In this document: piece by piece, positions 13,801 to 25,833 of the stretch | How positions within the stretch are numbered: the first letter of the stretch is position 1 | How the letters are laid out: the number at the start of each line of letters is the position of its first letter | NCBI GenBank assembly: GCA_031216125.1 | Contig: CM062368.1 | Span: forward strand, 37,830,376-37,894,375 | Source: Dalbergia cochinchinensis | Lineage: Eukaryota; Streptophyta; Magnoliopsida; Fabales; Fabaceae | Length of the DNA stretch: 64,000 nucleotides | Reading direction: 5' to 3' | Notes under the pieces: generated by a model | The model's database searches: none | Told to the model about the DNA's origin: nothing | What the model saw: only the letters and a program-made list of their open reading frames with translations | Translations under genes and position numbers: made by a program

Positions 13801-16205
13801 AAGATGCAAAAGCTAAGTCTTACAAATTCACATGTATCAGGGAATATGCATGCTTCTCTCTAGAAACAGAAGGAACTTTTTTTTTCCCTACAAGAAAAAG
13901 TATGTCATGGGAAAAAGAACTTATTTTTCTAAGCACACAAGTTTCCTCCCTACAAGTACACTGGTTTACATACCTCTCTGGGATAAGGAGGTTGTGGAAA
14001 GAGCTGGCCACAGTTATAAACAATTTCATCATCGTCATGGTCAGCCTTACTAAATAACCAATTCCCTACACTAAATGGCAGCCCATAGTGAAGAAGAATT
14101 GGCTCAATTCCCTCTCGGGGAGTGTAACCTGGGTAGATCATCAAGTTATCATTGATCTTGTGCTGAAGACCAACCTGTCAACAATAGAAGAAAACCCACA
14201 CAGAAAGACGGAAAAGAAGGGAAAAAAGGCAAAAGAGTTGAATTTAATTAGTCCAAGCACAGCAAATGATGTGCTAGATGATTAGGATCACTATAAATAT
14301 AAAATGTTAGAATTTACAAAAACAAATTATTTTAAGGCAATAAACTCACTTCTGCAGCACCAAAAGAGTATCCATACATCTCACTGATCCACCCTTTCTC
14401 ATAGATGTCACCAGTTATGTTTGCTCCCCAATGAGCCCTATCTTCTCGCACTTCTTCTGTTTTAGAAAGCCACATGGGTGCTAAAGCTCGTAGGTCATCT
14501 ATATGCATGGCCAAAAGCCCACCAACTTTGTCACAAAGTTCTGGGTGTTTTGTATGAAGTTGAGCCAAAATATTGTCACAACCTCTTAAGTAACTGGAGA
14601 AGGAGTTTTGGCCATGCGTATGGAAAGTTTAAATGGTGAGCTAGAGAAAGAAAAACTGAATACAAAATACAAGATATATGTACTACTTCAAGAGATTTAG
14701 ACAAATGAGTTTCATAACTCAATCCAAAGACAAAAAACCAAATTGTCTCTATTCTGAGTTTAATGAGTCCCAGATGTCCCCCCTCTTTCCACTAAAATAG
14801 AGTAAAATGAAAGCATCAAGGAGAAGATAAATAAAGAAAAGGCTAATCAAAACTTATATATCTTATAATTTGTTGATCACCAAATGTGACACCTCATTAG
14901 CCCAATTTCATCCTTCCACAGGTAGTGCCTTCAACCGATTGTGATGGTAACACATCTAGCTTTTAACACTATATCACTTAAAGATAAGGATTCAATAAAA
15001 TAAATAAGATATTACTGAATACCCATAATATGCTGCAACAGGTCTTCCTTTCTCTGCGCCAAGTTCCCAAGGTATAATTGGGCCTCGAATTATCATGTCT
15101 GCATCCAGAATGACAACCCAGTCAACATTTTCTGCATCTTTACTGTGTTTGAGCCAATGTAAGACCCCAGCAGGTTTGTTTATTGCAGGGTACCTGCATT
15201 GTACACAGCAAGTTTATATCTTATGCTCCTAGCATGGGGAAGGGATTTCAATATTGTAATATGGTATTCATGTGTCTTATTAGGCAAAGTGAGTTAAAAT
15301 TCGTAACAGCCTGAAAGAGGAAACGGAAGATGGCAACCACATACATAATACAAGAATACCAGCCTGACTATAGCATTCACTCCGAAGCAGGAGTGGTAAA
15401 ATTACTTAGCTAATACCCAGCATTGATTGCTGACAAGTTCAAGTTAACAGGTCTTTTTATTTGGTAAAAGCTAAAATGTCTCCACTCTCCACCTACAAGG
15501 AAAAATTGAAATTGTTGTATAATATGTTCAATAGAAGACATCAGCTAAGTTATTGCCAACCTCATAACTACTCTGCTACTCATATAAGCGCACAAGACAC
15601 ACATACAAGTGACTCTGCAGAAATTTTAGTAATTACAGCCGCAGTAAACACTAATCAAAAGCTGCAGTAAAAAATAATCATAATAATTTAGCCACCACAA
15701 GTCCACAACAAAGGTAACACATCATGCATTAAAAAAAAAAAAAATGTGCCACAACACCGAGAACAACTACTATAGCACAATCAGAGCCAAAGTCAAATTA
15801 CAGCACAACCCTTCTCACGAAACTACAACACACAATAAGCCAATCTACACTGTTGAATCAATTAGACTCCTAAGCTGATTTTTTTTCTTTTAATATATAC
15901 CAATCACCAGTTCTGGGGTGCTTGCTCATTGAGGGAACCTCAAAAGTGGGAGCGAGATGCATCCCTCTGTAAGTCTTCTTGTCGTCATCGGTGCAACTGA
16001 GGAGACGGGTGATAGGCCCTGGTTGCTTGGCTTTCCTGTAGCTGTGCACGAGCCCAACAGTCTGCCAGTCGAAGTAGTTCTGACATTCCACGGAGAACAG
16101 AGTGTGCATCCTAAAGGGAGCCTTCTGACCCGCTTCTACTCCCCAACCAGTGTTAATGGCCACACCCACCATCACCACCAGCAACAAATCCGTGAGCTTC
16201 TCCAT
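10873..16205 (-). CDS. SERGT1: Peptidyl-serine alpha-galactosyltransferase, 8 exons, 809 aa
   Basis: Exons, in coding order: 16205-15901, 15193-15023, 14593-14350, 14174-13974, 13716-13241, 12427-12263, 12094-11851, 11496-10873. All introns are GT-AG, and the spliced frame is open for 809 codons, against about 800 in the Arabidopsis enzyme. The family adds alpha-galactose to serine in the Ser-Hyp motifs of extensins, in the secretory pathway. Visible features: an N-terminal signal-like hydrophobic segment (about residues 7-20), two copies of the block TLFSVEC..YFDWQTVGL / TIFSTEC.PYFDWQTVGL, two ILDADM motifs (DxD at about 132-134 and 494-496, the expected metal/nucleotide-sugar site), two GWISEMYGYSFGAAE blocks, and a single C-terminal membrane segment (about 760-784) followed by a basic tail. 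The start has a good plant context (ACAATGG). No damage seen. Confidence 0.94.
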
Positions 16206-16969
16206 TGTGGCTCGATTTTTGCCTGATTTGTGCAGAAGATCTGGGTTTCATGGATTTGATGGATGGATGAGTTCTAGTATATTAATATTAGTATCTACAG
16301 CTTGCGTGAAGTCAAAAACTTGTGGCTATGTAGTTTGTATTTGTATTTACCGAAATGCGACTTGGACAGCAAATTATGAAACAAAAATAAGTGACTAGAA
16401 CTCCACTTCAGCGCGACTTGAAAAATCGGATGCTAATCTTTTAAATTTTATAAATAGGTATAAATTAATTCCTCTACAAAATTATTATTATGTTATATTA
16501 ACTTTCTTATCATCTTATTAAACTTGTTTATATATATTATTAATTTTTATAGTAGTTATAACTTACTTGGCTCCTCTAAATAAAGTCGTTTAGATATTAT
16601 TAATTGCGTCTTTTCTTTCATTTATGTAGCTCTTTCAGAAGAAATATGTTGACTTTAAGTTGTCATTTATTCTGCACAGAATAGAGAAGTGAGGCAAGTT
16701 AGGGTCTACCATAAAAATTAATAATCTGCGTAAGTCGATTAATAGATCACATAGACATTTTTGTTAATACGTTATATAATGATTTGATGGAAGAATTAGC
16801 ATCACTTATTTATAAAATTTACTGGACTAATATTGGATTTTTCAAATGTGAGGAACTAATTTATCCATCATTACAAATCTGAGGGGGTATTTAGTCAAAA
16901 TGACAGCTGAATTGAGTATTTTTTTTATTATTTATAAAAATATAAAATCATGCAATAAGATCTATATAG
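16206..16969. other. Upstream region of the galactosyltransferase gene
   Basis: This contains the 5' UTR and promoter of the minus-strand gene starting at 16205. An AT-rich TATTAATATACTAG-like stretch at about 16275-16292 is a possible TATA region, but I cannot be sure. The remainder is AT-rich with no gene recognised. Confidence 0.45.
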
Positions 16970-18336
16970 AAAAGGTTTAATTAATCAATCAGTCACTTAT
17001 AGTTTTGAATTTTTAATTATGTCACTCACATTTTAAAAGTTTTTAGGTTGAGTCACATATTGTATAAAATTTTTTGATTTAGTCCCTTTATCAACTCTTT
17101 GTTACAAAAAAATGAAATATTTCTAGCATATTCCATCTTCTTCTACCTCATCCATCTTCCTTCCCCATCACCCACTATAGAGATTAAAGACAGGAGCCCC
17201 CTCACTTGCATCCATCATTATCATCAATAACCAATCTTCCATCCATAATCAAACACAACATCAAATCCAACCAGAATCACAAATATTATCAAATCACAAG
17301 CAAAAAATCAAACCAAAATCAAGCACATTCTCTTTCGTTTCACCACGATCTTAGATCTCTTCATCTCCACCTGTGGCCATCACGCCCTAGTCTTTGCGAG
17401 TAACCCTACGGCCGAGTCCTTTAGCAACCACTCCACCTGTGGCGTCTCATCTTCGGCCGCCCACGTGAGTCCTAATCATTTGCTTGGATGGACTAAAAGC
17501 GGGGGCTTTGCCGATTCAATCACGAGAGGGCGTACGACTTCTCTTCTTGAATGGGCTTGGCGGAAAATTATTGCAGTTTCTTTTGGTCGGGCGAGGGGGA
17601 TGAAGAAGGGAAGAGGTCATGGAAGGGTCTTTGTGCGGAAGTGGTGATGGAAGCTCTCAGTTGTGGGTTTCATTCCTGGGAAAGAAAAACAAGAGTTCTT
17701 TGCCAGCTCTTGTCCCTCCTCTCCTTTGGGTTGTTGCGACTGAGCCATCGAAACAGGCCCGCTCAACCCGCATCCTCACCTTAGCCACCTTAGCCCTTAA
17801 ATCGTGACCAGCATTGGAATGTCATAGAGCACCCGCCACCGCCACCTTCTCTGTGCCTCCACACCAGCATCACTATGCCTCCAGCATCATAGATCTAGGA
17901 GATTAAGATAGTTAAATCTTTTTTTCCATTTGATTGTGGATTGAGGGATGAGTTTTGGTTGGGGGTAGAGAAGATAGGAGGGGGTTGACGGTGGTAGTGA
18001 AGAAGGAGGGTGAGAGAAAAAAAAATGAGAGTTTCTATTATGCTTTGGTAGAAATGGGTGTATAGTTACACCATGAAATCTCATCTTTCAAATTGCATGA
18101 TATAGGAATTCTATATATATTTAATGGCGTAGATAATAAGTTTTATAGTACATCCTACTTCATTAAGTGCACCATAGCATTCTTTGGATATATTTTTGTA
18201 ATGGTGGTTAACTTGGCAATGACTAAATTGAAAAATTTTATATAATATAGCGACCCAGTGAAAACTTTTAAATTGTAGGGACGTAATTGAAGTTTCGATG
18301 AAATTATAGGAACTGTCGGATTAATTAAACTTTTAA
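16970..18336. mobile_element. Non-autonomous element with about 130-bp inverted ends and GC-rich cargo
   Basis: The left end (16970-17100) and the reverse complement of the right end (about 18206-18336) align throughout. Both contain GTTTAATTAATC, then AATTA(T/C)GTC, then ATTTTAAAAG or ATTTAAAAG, then TATAAAATTTTT, then ATTTAGTC. The interior (about 17120-17890) is much richer in GC than the surroundings and contains short open frames in several phases. None has a recognisable domain. The design (long TIRs around GC-rich, gene-like DNA) suggests a Mutator-like or Pack-type element. A clean target duplication is not evident. Non-autonomous status rests on the absence of any transposase. Confidence 0.65.
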
Positions 18337-18384
18337 AAAATAGTCCTATTTGCCACATTTTAATGGGCCATTTTAGTTAAACTC

Positions 18385-19010
18385 CTTAGAGAAATACTTC
18401 TTTAGAAGTAAGTAGAAATAGAAGCAAAAATTTATCGTTTGGATATAATCATAAAAGTACTTTAAACCAAGAAGTTGTTAAATTGTTAGAATATAACAAA
18501 TATAAAAGCACTTTTCCTTATAAAATTACAATTGAAGATGAAAATTCAATTATCAACTTTGAAAAAAAATTGTACACACAACAAACTTTTTCAAAAATAA
18601 TTACTAATTTATGTTCTTTATTTTTAAATTAAAATTATTTAGTTAATTATGTAATCAATAAAATCTGAAAGTTAATAAAAAGTTATTTTAACTAAGATGT
18701 CTTAGAATTATAGAAAAAGAGTATATCTAATATTATATTATTATTATTATGTTTATGTTTATGTTTAAAGGTATCTTACATTTATATACTTTTTGATATT
18801 TAAAGGCAGATAAGGATATCTTTTGTCATTTATGAAAAATATCAAGGATATTTTTGAAAACATATTTAACATATTTATTATATCACACTTTCTTTCTCTT
18901 CTACTATTTTTTATTCTAGTAGAAGCGAGATCATATATGCTTCTTAAAAAAGCAAAACAACTTATTACTTTTTGCTTTTGCTTTTATTTTTCTTGAGAAG
19001 TGTAAACACA
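18385..19010. mobile_element. Possible fold-back MITE rich in AAGCAAAA motifs
   Basis: The left side contains ACTTCTTTAGAAGTA and AGAAGCAAAAAT. The right side, read in reverse complement, contains ACACTTCTCAAGAAAAAT, AAAAGCAAAAGC and TTTTTTAAGAAGC. These partial inverted ends suggest an old MITE, but pairing is patchy and no target duplication was found. Confidence 0.35.
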
Positions 19011-19464
19011 CATTAAACCAAAACTCAAAAATACTTAAAAAAAAACAATGTAACATTTTCCTCCTAAAACTTTATCCAAATGAACTTTGTAATATGATAG
19101 TAGGTGGTAGTTAATAGAATCCATTGAATCTTCATCACTTGAAAATTTTATTTTCTTTGGGCATTGTTGATGTAAAAAGGAGGCTTCATCCTCAAAAACC
19201 ATCACAATATTTTGTTTCAAAGATATTTATTTAAAGGACTATGTACAAAATTACAGAAATTCAGTTCAGTAGTCGGACCGTAAAAATCTCTCTTTATATT
19301 GTATGTTTTTGTATCATGATATTATTGACAATCACATTACTAACTTGGATTTTGTTATATAAAGGTGTGTCTAGTTGAGATAAAAATAGAGAGAAATATT
19401 TTGTGAATCAATTTGACATGCATAGCTGAGAGGAGATATTCAAGGAAACAATGACAAAAATTTA

Positions 19465-19575
19465 GAATAAACCCTCAAGTTAGTCCTTGACAATTTTGAC
19501 GTCGAACAAGTTAGTCACGACAAGCGAAAAGTGTCAAATTGGTCCTTGACAATGTCATTTTTGGACAAGCTGTTA
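19465..19575 (+). repeat. Left terminal inverted repeat of the MULE
   Basis: It begins GAATAAACCCTCAAGTTAG and matches the reverse complement of 25195-25305 with scattered substitutions. It directly follows the target duplication AAAAATTTA. Confidence 0.88.
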
Positions 19576-21744
19576 GTACCAAAATGGAAAGCGTGATGGA
19601 GCTCTTCGTGGCAGGCTGATAGAGCTCTTAAGTGTATAATGTTCATCCTCCTTATTCATGAAAGTCTGAAACCCTAAAAATGAGCCATTTATATTCCTAT
19701 TGACTTCTTTTCATTCATCTGCATTATAGATCCCCAACATTTTTTGAATCAGTTGGGAAAAAATGAGTAGGAGTGGGTCACGTTTTGTCAATCGAAGAGG
19801 ATAGAGGATGGGAGATGGTGGCTGGACTGAGAGTGCATCTGGTGGTTGGAATGAGAGTGCATCTAGTGGTAGCATTTCTCAAGGCTGATGCAATGGTGTG
19901 ACATGCCAATGTGGGCGGAATGCAATGGTGTATATCTCAAAGACTCAAAAGAATCCAAACACGATATTTCTAAGATGCCCATATTACAAAGTTAGTGAGT
20001 TTTCAAAATTTTTTGCTCCTGTCTTACATTTCTGTTATACCTAATGTTTGATACAATGACCATGTCTAATTAAAGCAGAAGAATCAGCCTTATTGTAGCT
20101 TCTTCACCTGGTTGGATGAATTTGAAAGGGACAAGTTTAGAAAGCTAGAAAAGAAGATGACCATTGAGTTTTCTAAGCTAGAGAGGATGATTTGGGTTTT
20201 ATTTATTTGTTTTGGTTTGTTTGTTGTTATGTTGATTGGAATGATAGGATATTTGTGTACTTTCAAGTAACATATGGTGTCTTCCATATAAGTGTGATAG
20301 GATGGAGAAGTTGATTAGCGTTATAGAGAGTTTTTAGGTTTGTTAGGGGATATTTTGTGTGGAATGATTGTAATTTGGCACCAATATAGTGGTATGAATG
20401 ATTAGAATTATCAATGTAGTTGTATTGGTTATTTGGAAGCCACCACTTTCATTGTAATTTTGGATAGGGAGTTGAAATGAAGAGACAACTTTGCTATGAA
20501 TTTGCTTGATATTAATTTTAAGCTTTCTAAACCTAGTGTATGATTTAAGAATTAAGAATCAACTGATATATAATACAATATTTCATATCTAAAAATTGAT
20601 AAAACTCAACTCATGGAGCCTCAGCAATACAATAAGGAGTGAAGTAGAAATTTCATCACTTGTCATTAATAATTCATATGATCAGGTATAATGTAGTTAC
20701 AACCAATGTATACCAACTGGCTACAAAAAAAGACCATAGGTTTGATAAACATGTTCATATATCAACCAAGGAATTACAACAAATTAGGAATCTAATCCAC
20801 AAACATAGGGAATTTAAATTAAAAAAAATGACCACTACATATATCAATGATGCTAAACACCATAATACTAAAAAACAATAAAAAAACACTTCTTGAAGTT
20901 GCTCATTTCTTAGGTGCATGATTTTAGTGAAGGCCTGGAGTTGGCATGAATTTGAGGAAGCTTTGCCTTCTCCTTATGCTTGTTGCAGTGATGGTTTCTT
21001 TAGAGACCCCTTGACTAGATCTAGTACTTGGTGGATTATTAGGGGAGGGCTTCTTCTTCTTGGCATAGTAGCAGCCTAATAGACAAACAATAGTAGCTTT
21101 AGTCAAGTTTAAAAGGAGGTGTAATGAAGTTGAAGTGAATAAATTCAAGATAGAGAAAGCTTCTACTTTGTTGTTGGAGGCCTAGCTAGTGGAGGCCTAA
21201 TGAATGGTGGTCTCATTGGTGGTTCTATAACAAATGTTGGAGCTTGATGAGTGGAGTGGGCCTGTGTTGTGGTGGCATATTGGGTGGCTTTGATTATGGG
21301 TGGCTTAATTGCATAGGGCATGACATAGTTGTGAAATTTGTGAAATTGGAAGCTTGAATATGTCGTTTGGAATTTACATGATTATGTCTCTGAACTTGGG
21401 GCAATGGGTGGGTCTACATGTTGAGTCTATACAACATATTTGGCCTAAATTGTTAGTATTGAACACATGAAAAGCAAACAATAAAGGAAATCATGTAAGG
21501 TGCTATTAATCACCTCAATTGTTTCCTCTGTTATCTTTCTTTTGGGCCTACTTAGGCCACTATCATGTGGGGCACCAAGAGGTGGAGCTTCAATATTTGA
21601 GACTTTAGAATTCGGGACTTCAGAAATTGGGGTTTCAGTACCTTGTTGGCTCTACAAACAAACAGAAAATATGTTAAAAGTCCACAAACTGAAAATGTAC
21701 ACCTAAATCGTGAAATTACATAATCTATACCTGAGAGTCATTCT

Positions 21745-24565
21745 CTAGTTGAGGATGTGATTGTGTTTAGGGGATTTCAACTTGATCTTCACTCTTCTTC
21801 TTCCTTTTGGACCATCTTGGTTTTGCATCAGGCAAAAATAGCCCCTTGCAAGTTTTAGGGTAATTCCTGTTTTCCTACACCTCCAGCATGTAACATCATA
21901 ATTCCTCTTCAACTTGTGGCTACTCCTAAAAGGTACCTCTTCTCTAGCCTCTTTTTTCCTTTTTTTTTGGGCAACTAATTGGTCTCTTGATCTTTGGTGG
22001 AATAGGATAAGGATTTTCAATTATTGTCTAGTATTATTGTCCATCAACTAGTTGTATGTGGTGGTCATAAGTTGCCTTGAATGCCTCCATTGTTAGCTGG
22101 TGATGCACAAAGTTTTCATGGGACTAATTCATTGGTGCCATTGCAGCAATGGCATGTTAACAAGGGAGTCCTGTCAATTGCCAAAGGTTACATGAACAAT
22201 ATTTGAGGGTTAAATCCACTTTGACTTTGTTCCCTTATCTAGATACCTCATATATTGCTTCATCCTTATTCCCTGACCACTGAGGGCCCATTTGTTGCTA
22301 GCTTCCTTCAACTTATCCAATCTATGCATTTGCACGGGAGCTAGCTTGTGAACATGGTTCTCTATAGCCTTCTTGTGTCTAGTACGTTTCCTTATTATGT
22401 AGCACCTTAACTCCTCAAACATGGTCAGTATAGGCTTGTTCCTATACTTCAGAATCTTTGCATTCCATACTTCATAGTTGTTGTTGGTGATGCTATCAAC
22501 TTTAGGCCAAGTACTATAATATGCTTTCACCCATGCTCTGGGGTCAAGCTTATGCAAGTACTTCCATGCATTAACATTTATCCTCTTCAACTTCTCCATA
22601 TTTTCCTTGAACTCAACTTTGTGATGACTTGCCACATTCCCAAACAATTCCCTTTGTCTCCATATTCTTCTACCTATTGATGAAGTTTTTTCATATATGC
22701 ATAACAAAGTTTCAATGAATTGCCCTAGGCATTACATCTTCCATAGTTGGGAGCAAACCACATCACCATATGACACACAAAAATACCCTTTGCATTAGCA
22801 ACGACCAATGTCTCCCTCGATATACATATTATTAGGGATCAATATGAGTGAGCTTTCAATTGTTAAGGACTAATATGAGTTAGTTTTCAATTGTTAGGAA
22901 CTAATGTGGTGAAAAGCACATCAGAAAAGAAGGCCACATATTTAATTTATTAGAAAAGCATACCTTTTGTTCCTCAGAGACAAAGTTCCACCTATGCCTT
23001 TGGCAGTCACCCAAGTCTTCATGTAGGAGAGTCAGGAACCATTTCCAATTGTCCTTTGTTTCATTGTCAACCACTGTATATGCAATTACAGTAAAGTGAT
23101 TATTAGCCTTTTGGCCAATTGCTGATAGTAATTGTCCTCCATAGTAGCCTTTTAAGAAGCAACCATCTAGGCCAATGAAGGGTCTACAGGCAGCTTTAAA
23201 CCGTTTCTTGCATGCTTCCAAACATATGTACATTGTTTGGAATTGGGATGGTCTTTCAAGATGAGGAATTACTTCTATCTTGGTCGTGCTACTAGGGTTA
23301 TTTTTCAGTAGCTCATGTAAATAATCTCATAGCCTAGCATATTATTCCTTCTTAGTCCCTTCAACCAATTCTCTTGTATTTTTTAGTGCCTTGTAAATTT
23401 TCTTATCATTACAGTGGACACTATAGTCCTCTTTCATGTAGTCAAAAGCCTCAGCATGCCTTAAACCAGGTTCTGTCCTAAGTATCTTAACAAGTTTCTT
23501 GATCACCCAATTCTTGTTAGCTTTTCTGATTTGAAATTCCCTAGAACAAGTGTGATTTTTTACGTAATTCTTCACTTGGAAAGTTTTTTATTTGGAGTTC
23601 CACCTATAATATATCATCCAATTACAACCAGTAGTAGAACACACTGCCTTTGCCCTCAATTTATCATTTTTTTCCCATATAAACATCCTACCTAAGTTGA
23701 TATTGAAATCTTTCACAGCATTCTAGAATTGCTCAAAATTGACAAATTCTATTCCATTGTCAAATTGAATATGACCATACATTGCAACCTCGTTGAACTT
23801 TAGGTAGATAGAAAGAGTACCTTCATCATTTGAAGGTAAAAGAAAGTGGGGATCTTCAGACATGTAGGCATACTCCAAATCACTATCAATAATAGGTTCT
23901 TCATCCTCACTAAGGTCTTCTATTTATAGTACCTTCTTTGGATTTCTCTTTTTAGTCCTCACAACTTTTTCCTGCTCAGCAGGCTTTCCTTTATCCTCCT
24001 CAGTAGGCTTCTCTTTCCCTTTATCAACAGTCTTCTATTTCCTTTTCTCTTCAACTTTTGTCCCCTCAGCTTTCCTTCCAGCGTCACTTTCAACTGCATC
24101 ACCTAAATCAGTCGACTCACGAACCTATCTCTCTAGGATCTGGATTATAAAGTGCATTATCTGCACTTTTATAATCATCAGAGTTGTCATCACTATTTTC
24201 ATTAATACCCTCATAACTACTCTCACCACTGCCCTCAATATTACTGTCATCAGTACCAACATGTTCTTCAACACAGCCCCTTTTTTAACTTTTTTGTTGT
24301 CCCCTTTTCCATCCTGCATATCTACCCCATCTTGTTCATTTACTTCATTATCTTCATTATCCTCATTTGGATCATGAACATCAACCCTAATTGGTGCTTT
24401 CACTTCATTGATTTCAACTATGTCTAGGACATTAATAGGGTGTTCAAAGTACAAGTGGGTGTCTTTTTCTTTAGCTTCTAAAATAGCTCTACACATATAA
24501 AGAATATCAATATCCCTATTTAAAGGCCTTAGACCTATGTCAAGGTCTTTACTACCAGGCTTCAA
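21745..24565 (-). pseudogene. MULE transposase, multiply interrupted
   Basis: Minus-strand blocks in family order: an acidic N-terminal region (24565-24125); a DNA-binding MuDR-type segment with FQIRKANKNWVIKKLVKILR (within 23575-23342); the transposase core with FIGLDGCFLKGYYGGQLLSA (within 23233-22901), where the D of GLDG is the expected first catalytic aspartate; the helical insert and C-terminal core (22707-22210); a SWIM-like CSCNLWQLTGLPC..HA motif at about 22220-22160 containing a stop; and a basic tail with a CWRC motif (22020-21745). Stops and frameshifts separate the blocks. Between core and insert, a short imperfect tandem repeat (about 22830-22905) replaces the segment where the second catalytic aspartate should lie. 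This copy cannot encode an active enzyme. Confidence 0.85.
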
Positions 24566-25194
24566 CGACTAAATATAGCCTTATACATCACATAGCCCAA
24601 CTCTCTGAATAATGCTTGTATATAAAACAAGTTCTTCAAGTCCACATCAATCTTAAGAAAATGATGTACCAATCCATCACCATATTCTAAAACATTATCA
24701 TAGGAAATCAATTTACTGATACTTCACCCACGATCACTACATCATCATGGTTTAGGGAAATCAACGATCAAGATGTGAAGTGAGGGATGTGAGGTCAAAA
24801 GAGATGAAGTTTTTGGTCTGTCAACTCTAACAATTCTTGAATTTACAACGAATGAGAGGGATATAAATGTTAGGGTTTACGATGGGTAATTACGGGTGGT
24901 GATTAAGGTAACTAGGGTTTACATTTTGATTGGAGAAGTAATTGGGTTAATTTGTGTGATTCAAGTTCTAATTAAGTCTATAATTAGGATTGTAATAGGT
25001 TGATTTGTTTAATTTCGCTTGAGAATAAATTAGGCATTGTCAAAATGACCTTTGTCTGGCTTAAATTGGGCCTAAGTTGTCCACTCCACAAAACAATGTC
25101 ATTTAGAGAGAGTTTTACTTGCGAGATTATCATCCCAAATCACTATTCCAATGTGCTATGTAAGGCAAAGATCATGGTTTTCATTTAGGGACTA

Positions 25195-25305
25195 ACGATT
25201 GTCTAAAAAATGACATTATCAAGGACCAACTTGACACTTTCCACTTGTTAGGGATTAACTTGTCCGACGCTGAAATTGTCAGGGACTAATTTAGGGGTTT
25301 ACTCC
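25195..25305 (-). repeat. Right terminal inverted repeat of the MULE
   Basis: The reverse complement begins GGAGTAAACCCCTAAATTAG and matches the left end. It is followed by the target duplication AGAAATTTA at 25306-25314. Confidence 0.88.
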
Positions 25306-25833
25306 AGAAATTTATGCATCAATCAAATGAACAAATGTTAAGTGTAGTTGAAAGTAACTTGTACTCTTATAGAGTTGATCAAGATTCAAACCCTAAAAAA
25401 GAAATTGCACTTAGGGCGAGGACTCTAAAAAAGGCAATTGTACAACCATCTGCAAATGATTGTACAATTTGAGACTACTTCTTCATCCCATGCTCATTTA
25501 CAGGTTCTAAGAACTAAACAAAAACTTAAATTCAAATTAAATATTCAATAATTATTAACAAAAGCTCAAAAGAAATGAGTTAGTAAAATTGAAAAAAAAA
25601 ATAAAGTAAAAGTTTCAAGAAAGTAGAAATTGAAATAAAACCACTAAAAATTCAATGCACAACCAAACTGAGAAATCAATTTATTAGAAAAACTAATATG
25701 AAGAGATAGAAAAGAGAGGGATAAAAAAGAGGGGGTAGAAAATATGATGTGGTGTTCACTACCATTTGATCATGCTATTAGTATTATTGCCAATATTTTG
25801 CACCTCTACCCACTTGTGTTGCCTTTTCATCTT

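Larger units (their letters stand above)
19465..25305 (-). mobile_element. Mutator-like element (MULE), 5.8 kb, complete ends, dead transposase
   Basis: Terminal inverted repeats of about 110 bp (19465-19575 and 25195-25305) align closely. Shared segments include AGTCC(T/C)TGACAATTT, AAGTGTCAA(A/G)TTGGTCCTTGA and AATGTCATTTTT. They are flanked by AAAAATTTA (19456-19464) and AGAAATTTA (25306-25314), an 8-of-9 match to the 9-bp target duplication expected of Mutator elements. The transposase lies on the minus strand at 24565-21745 and is broken. The remaining space (19576-21744) has short repeats and no recognised gene. Confidence 0.88.

Noticed and set aside
17206..17807. Several 60-77-codon plus-strand frames
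   Set aside because: They overlap in different phases, have no recognisable domain, and lie inside the long-TIR element, so none is called a gene.
24860..24930. Telomere-like GTTAGGGTTTAC motifs
   Set aside because: Only isolated single motifs occur, not a tandem telomeric array.
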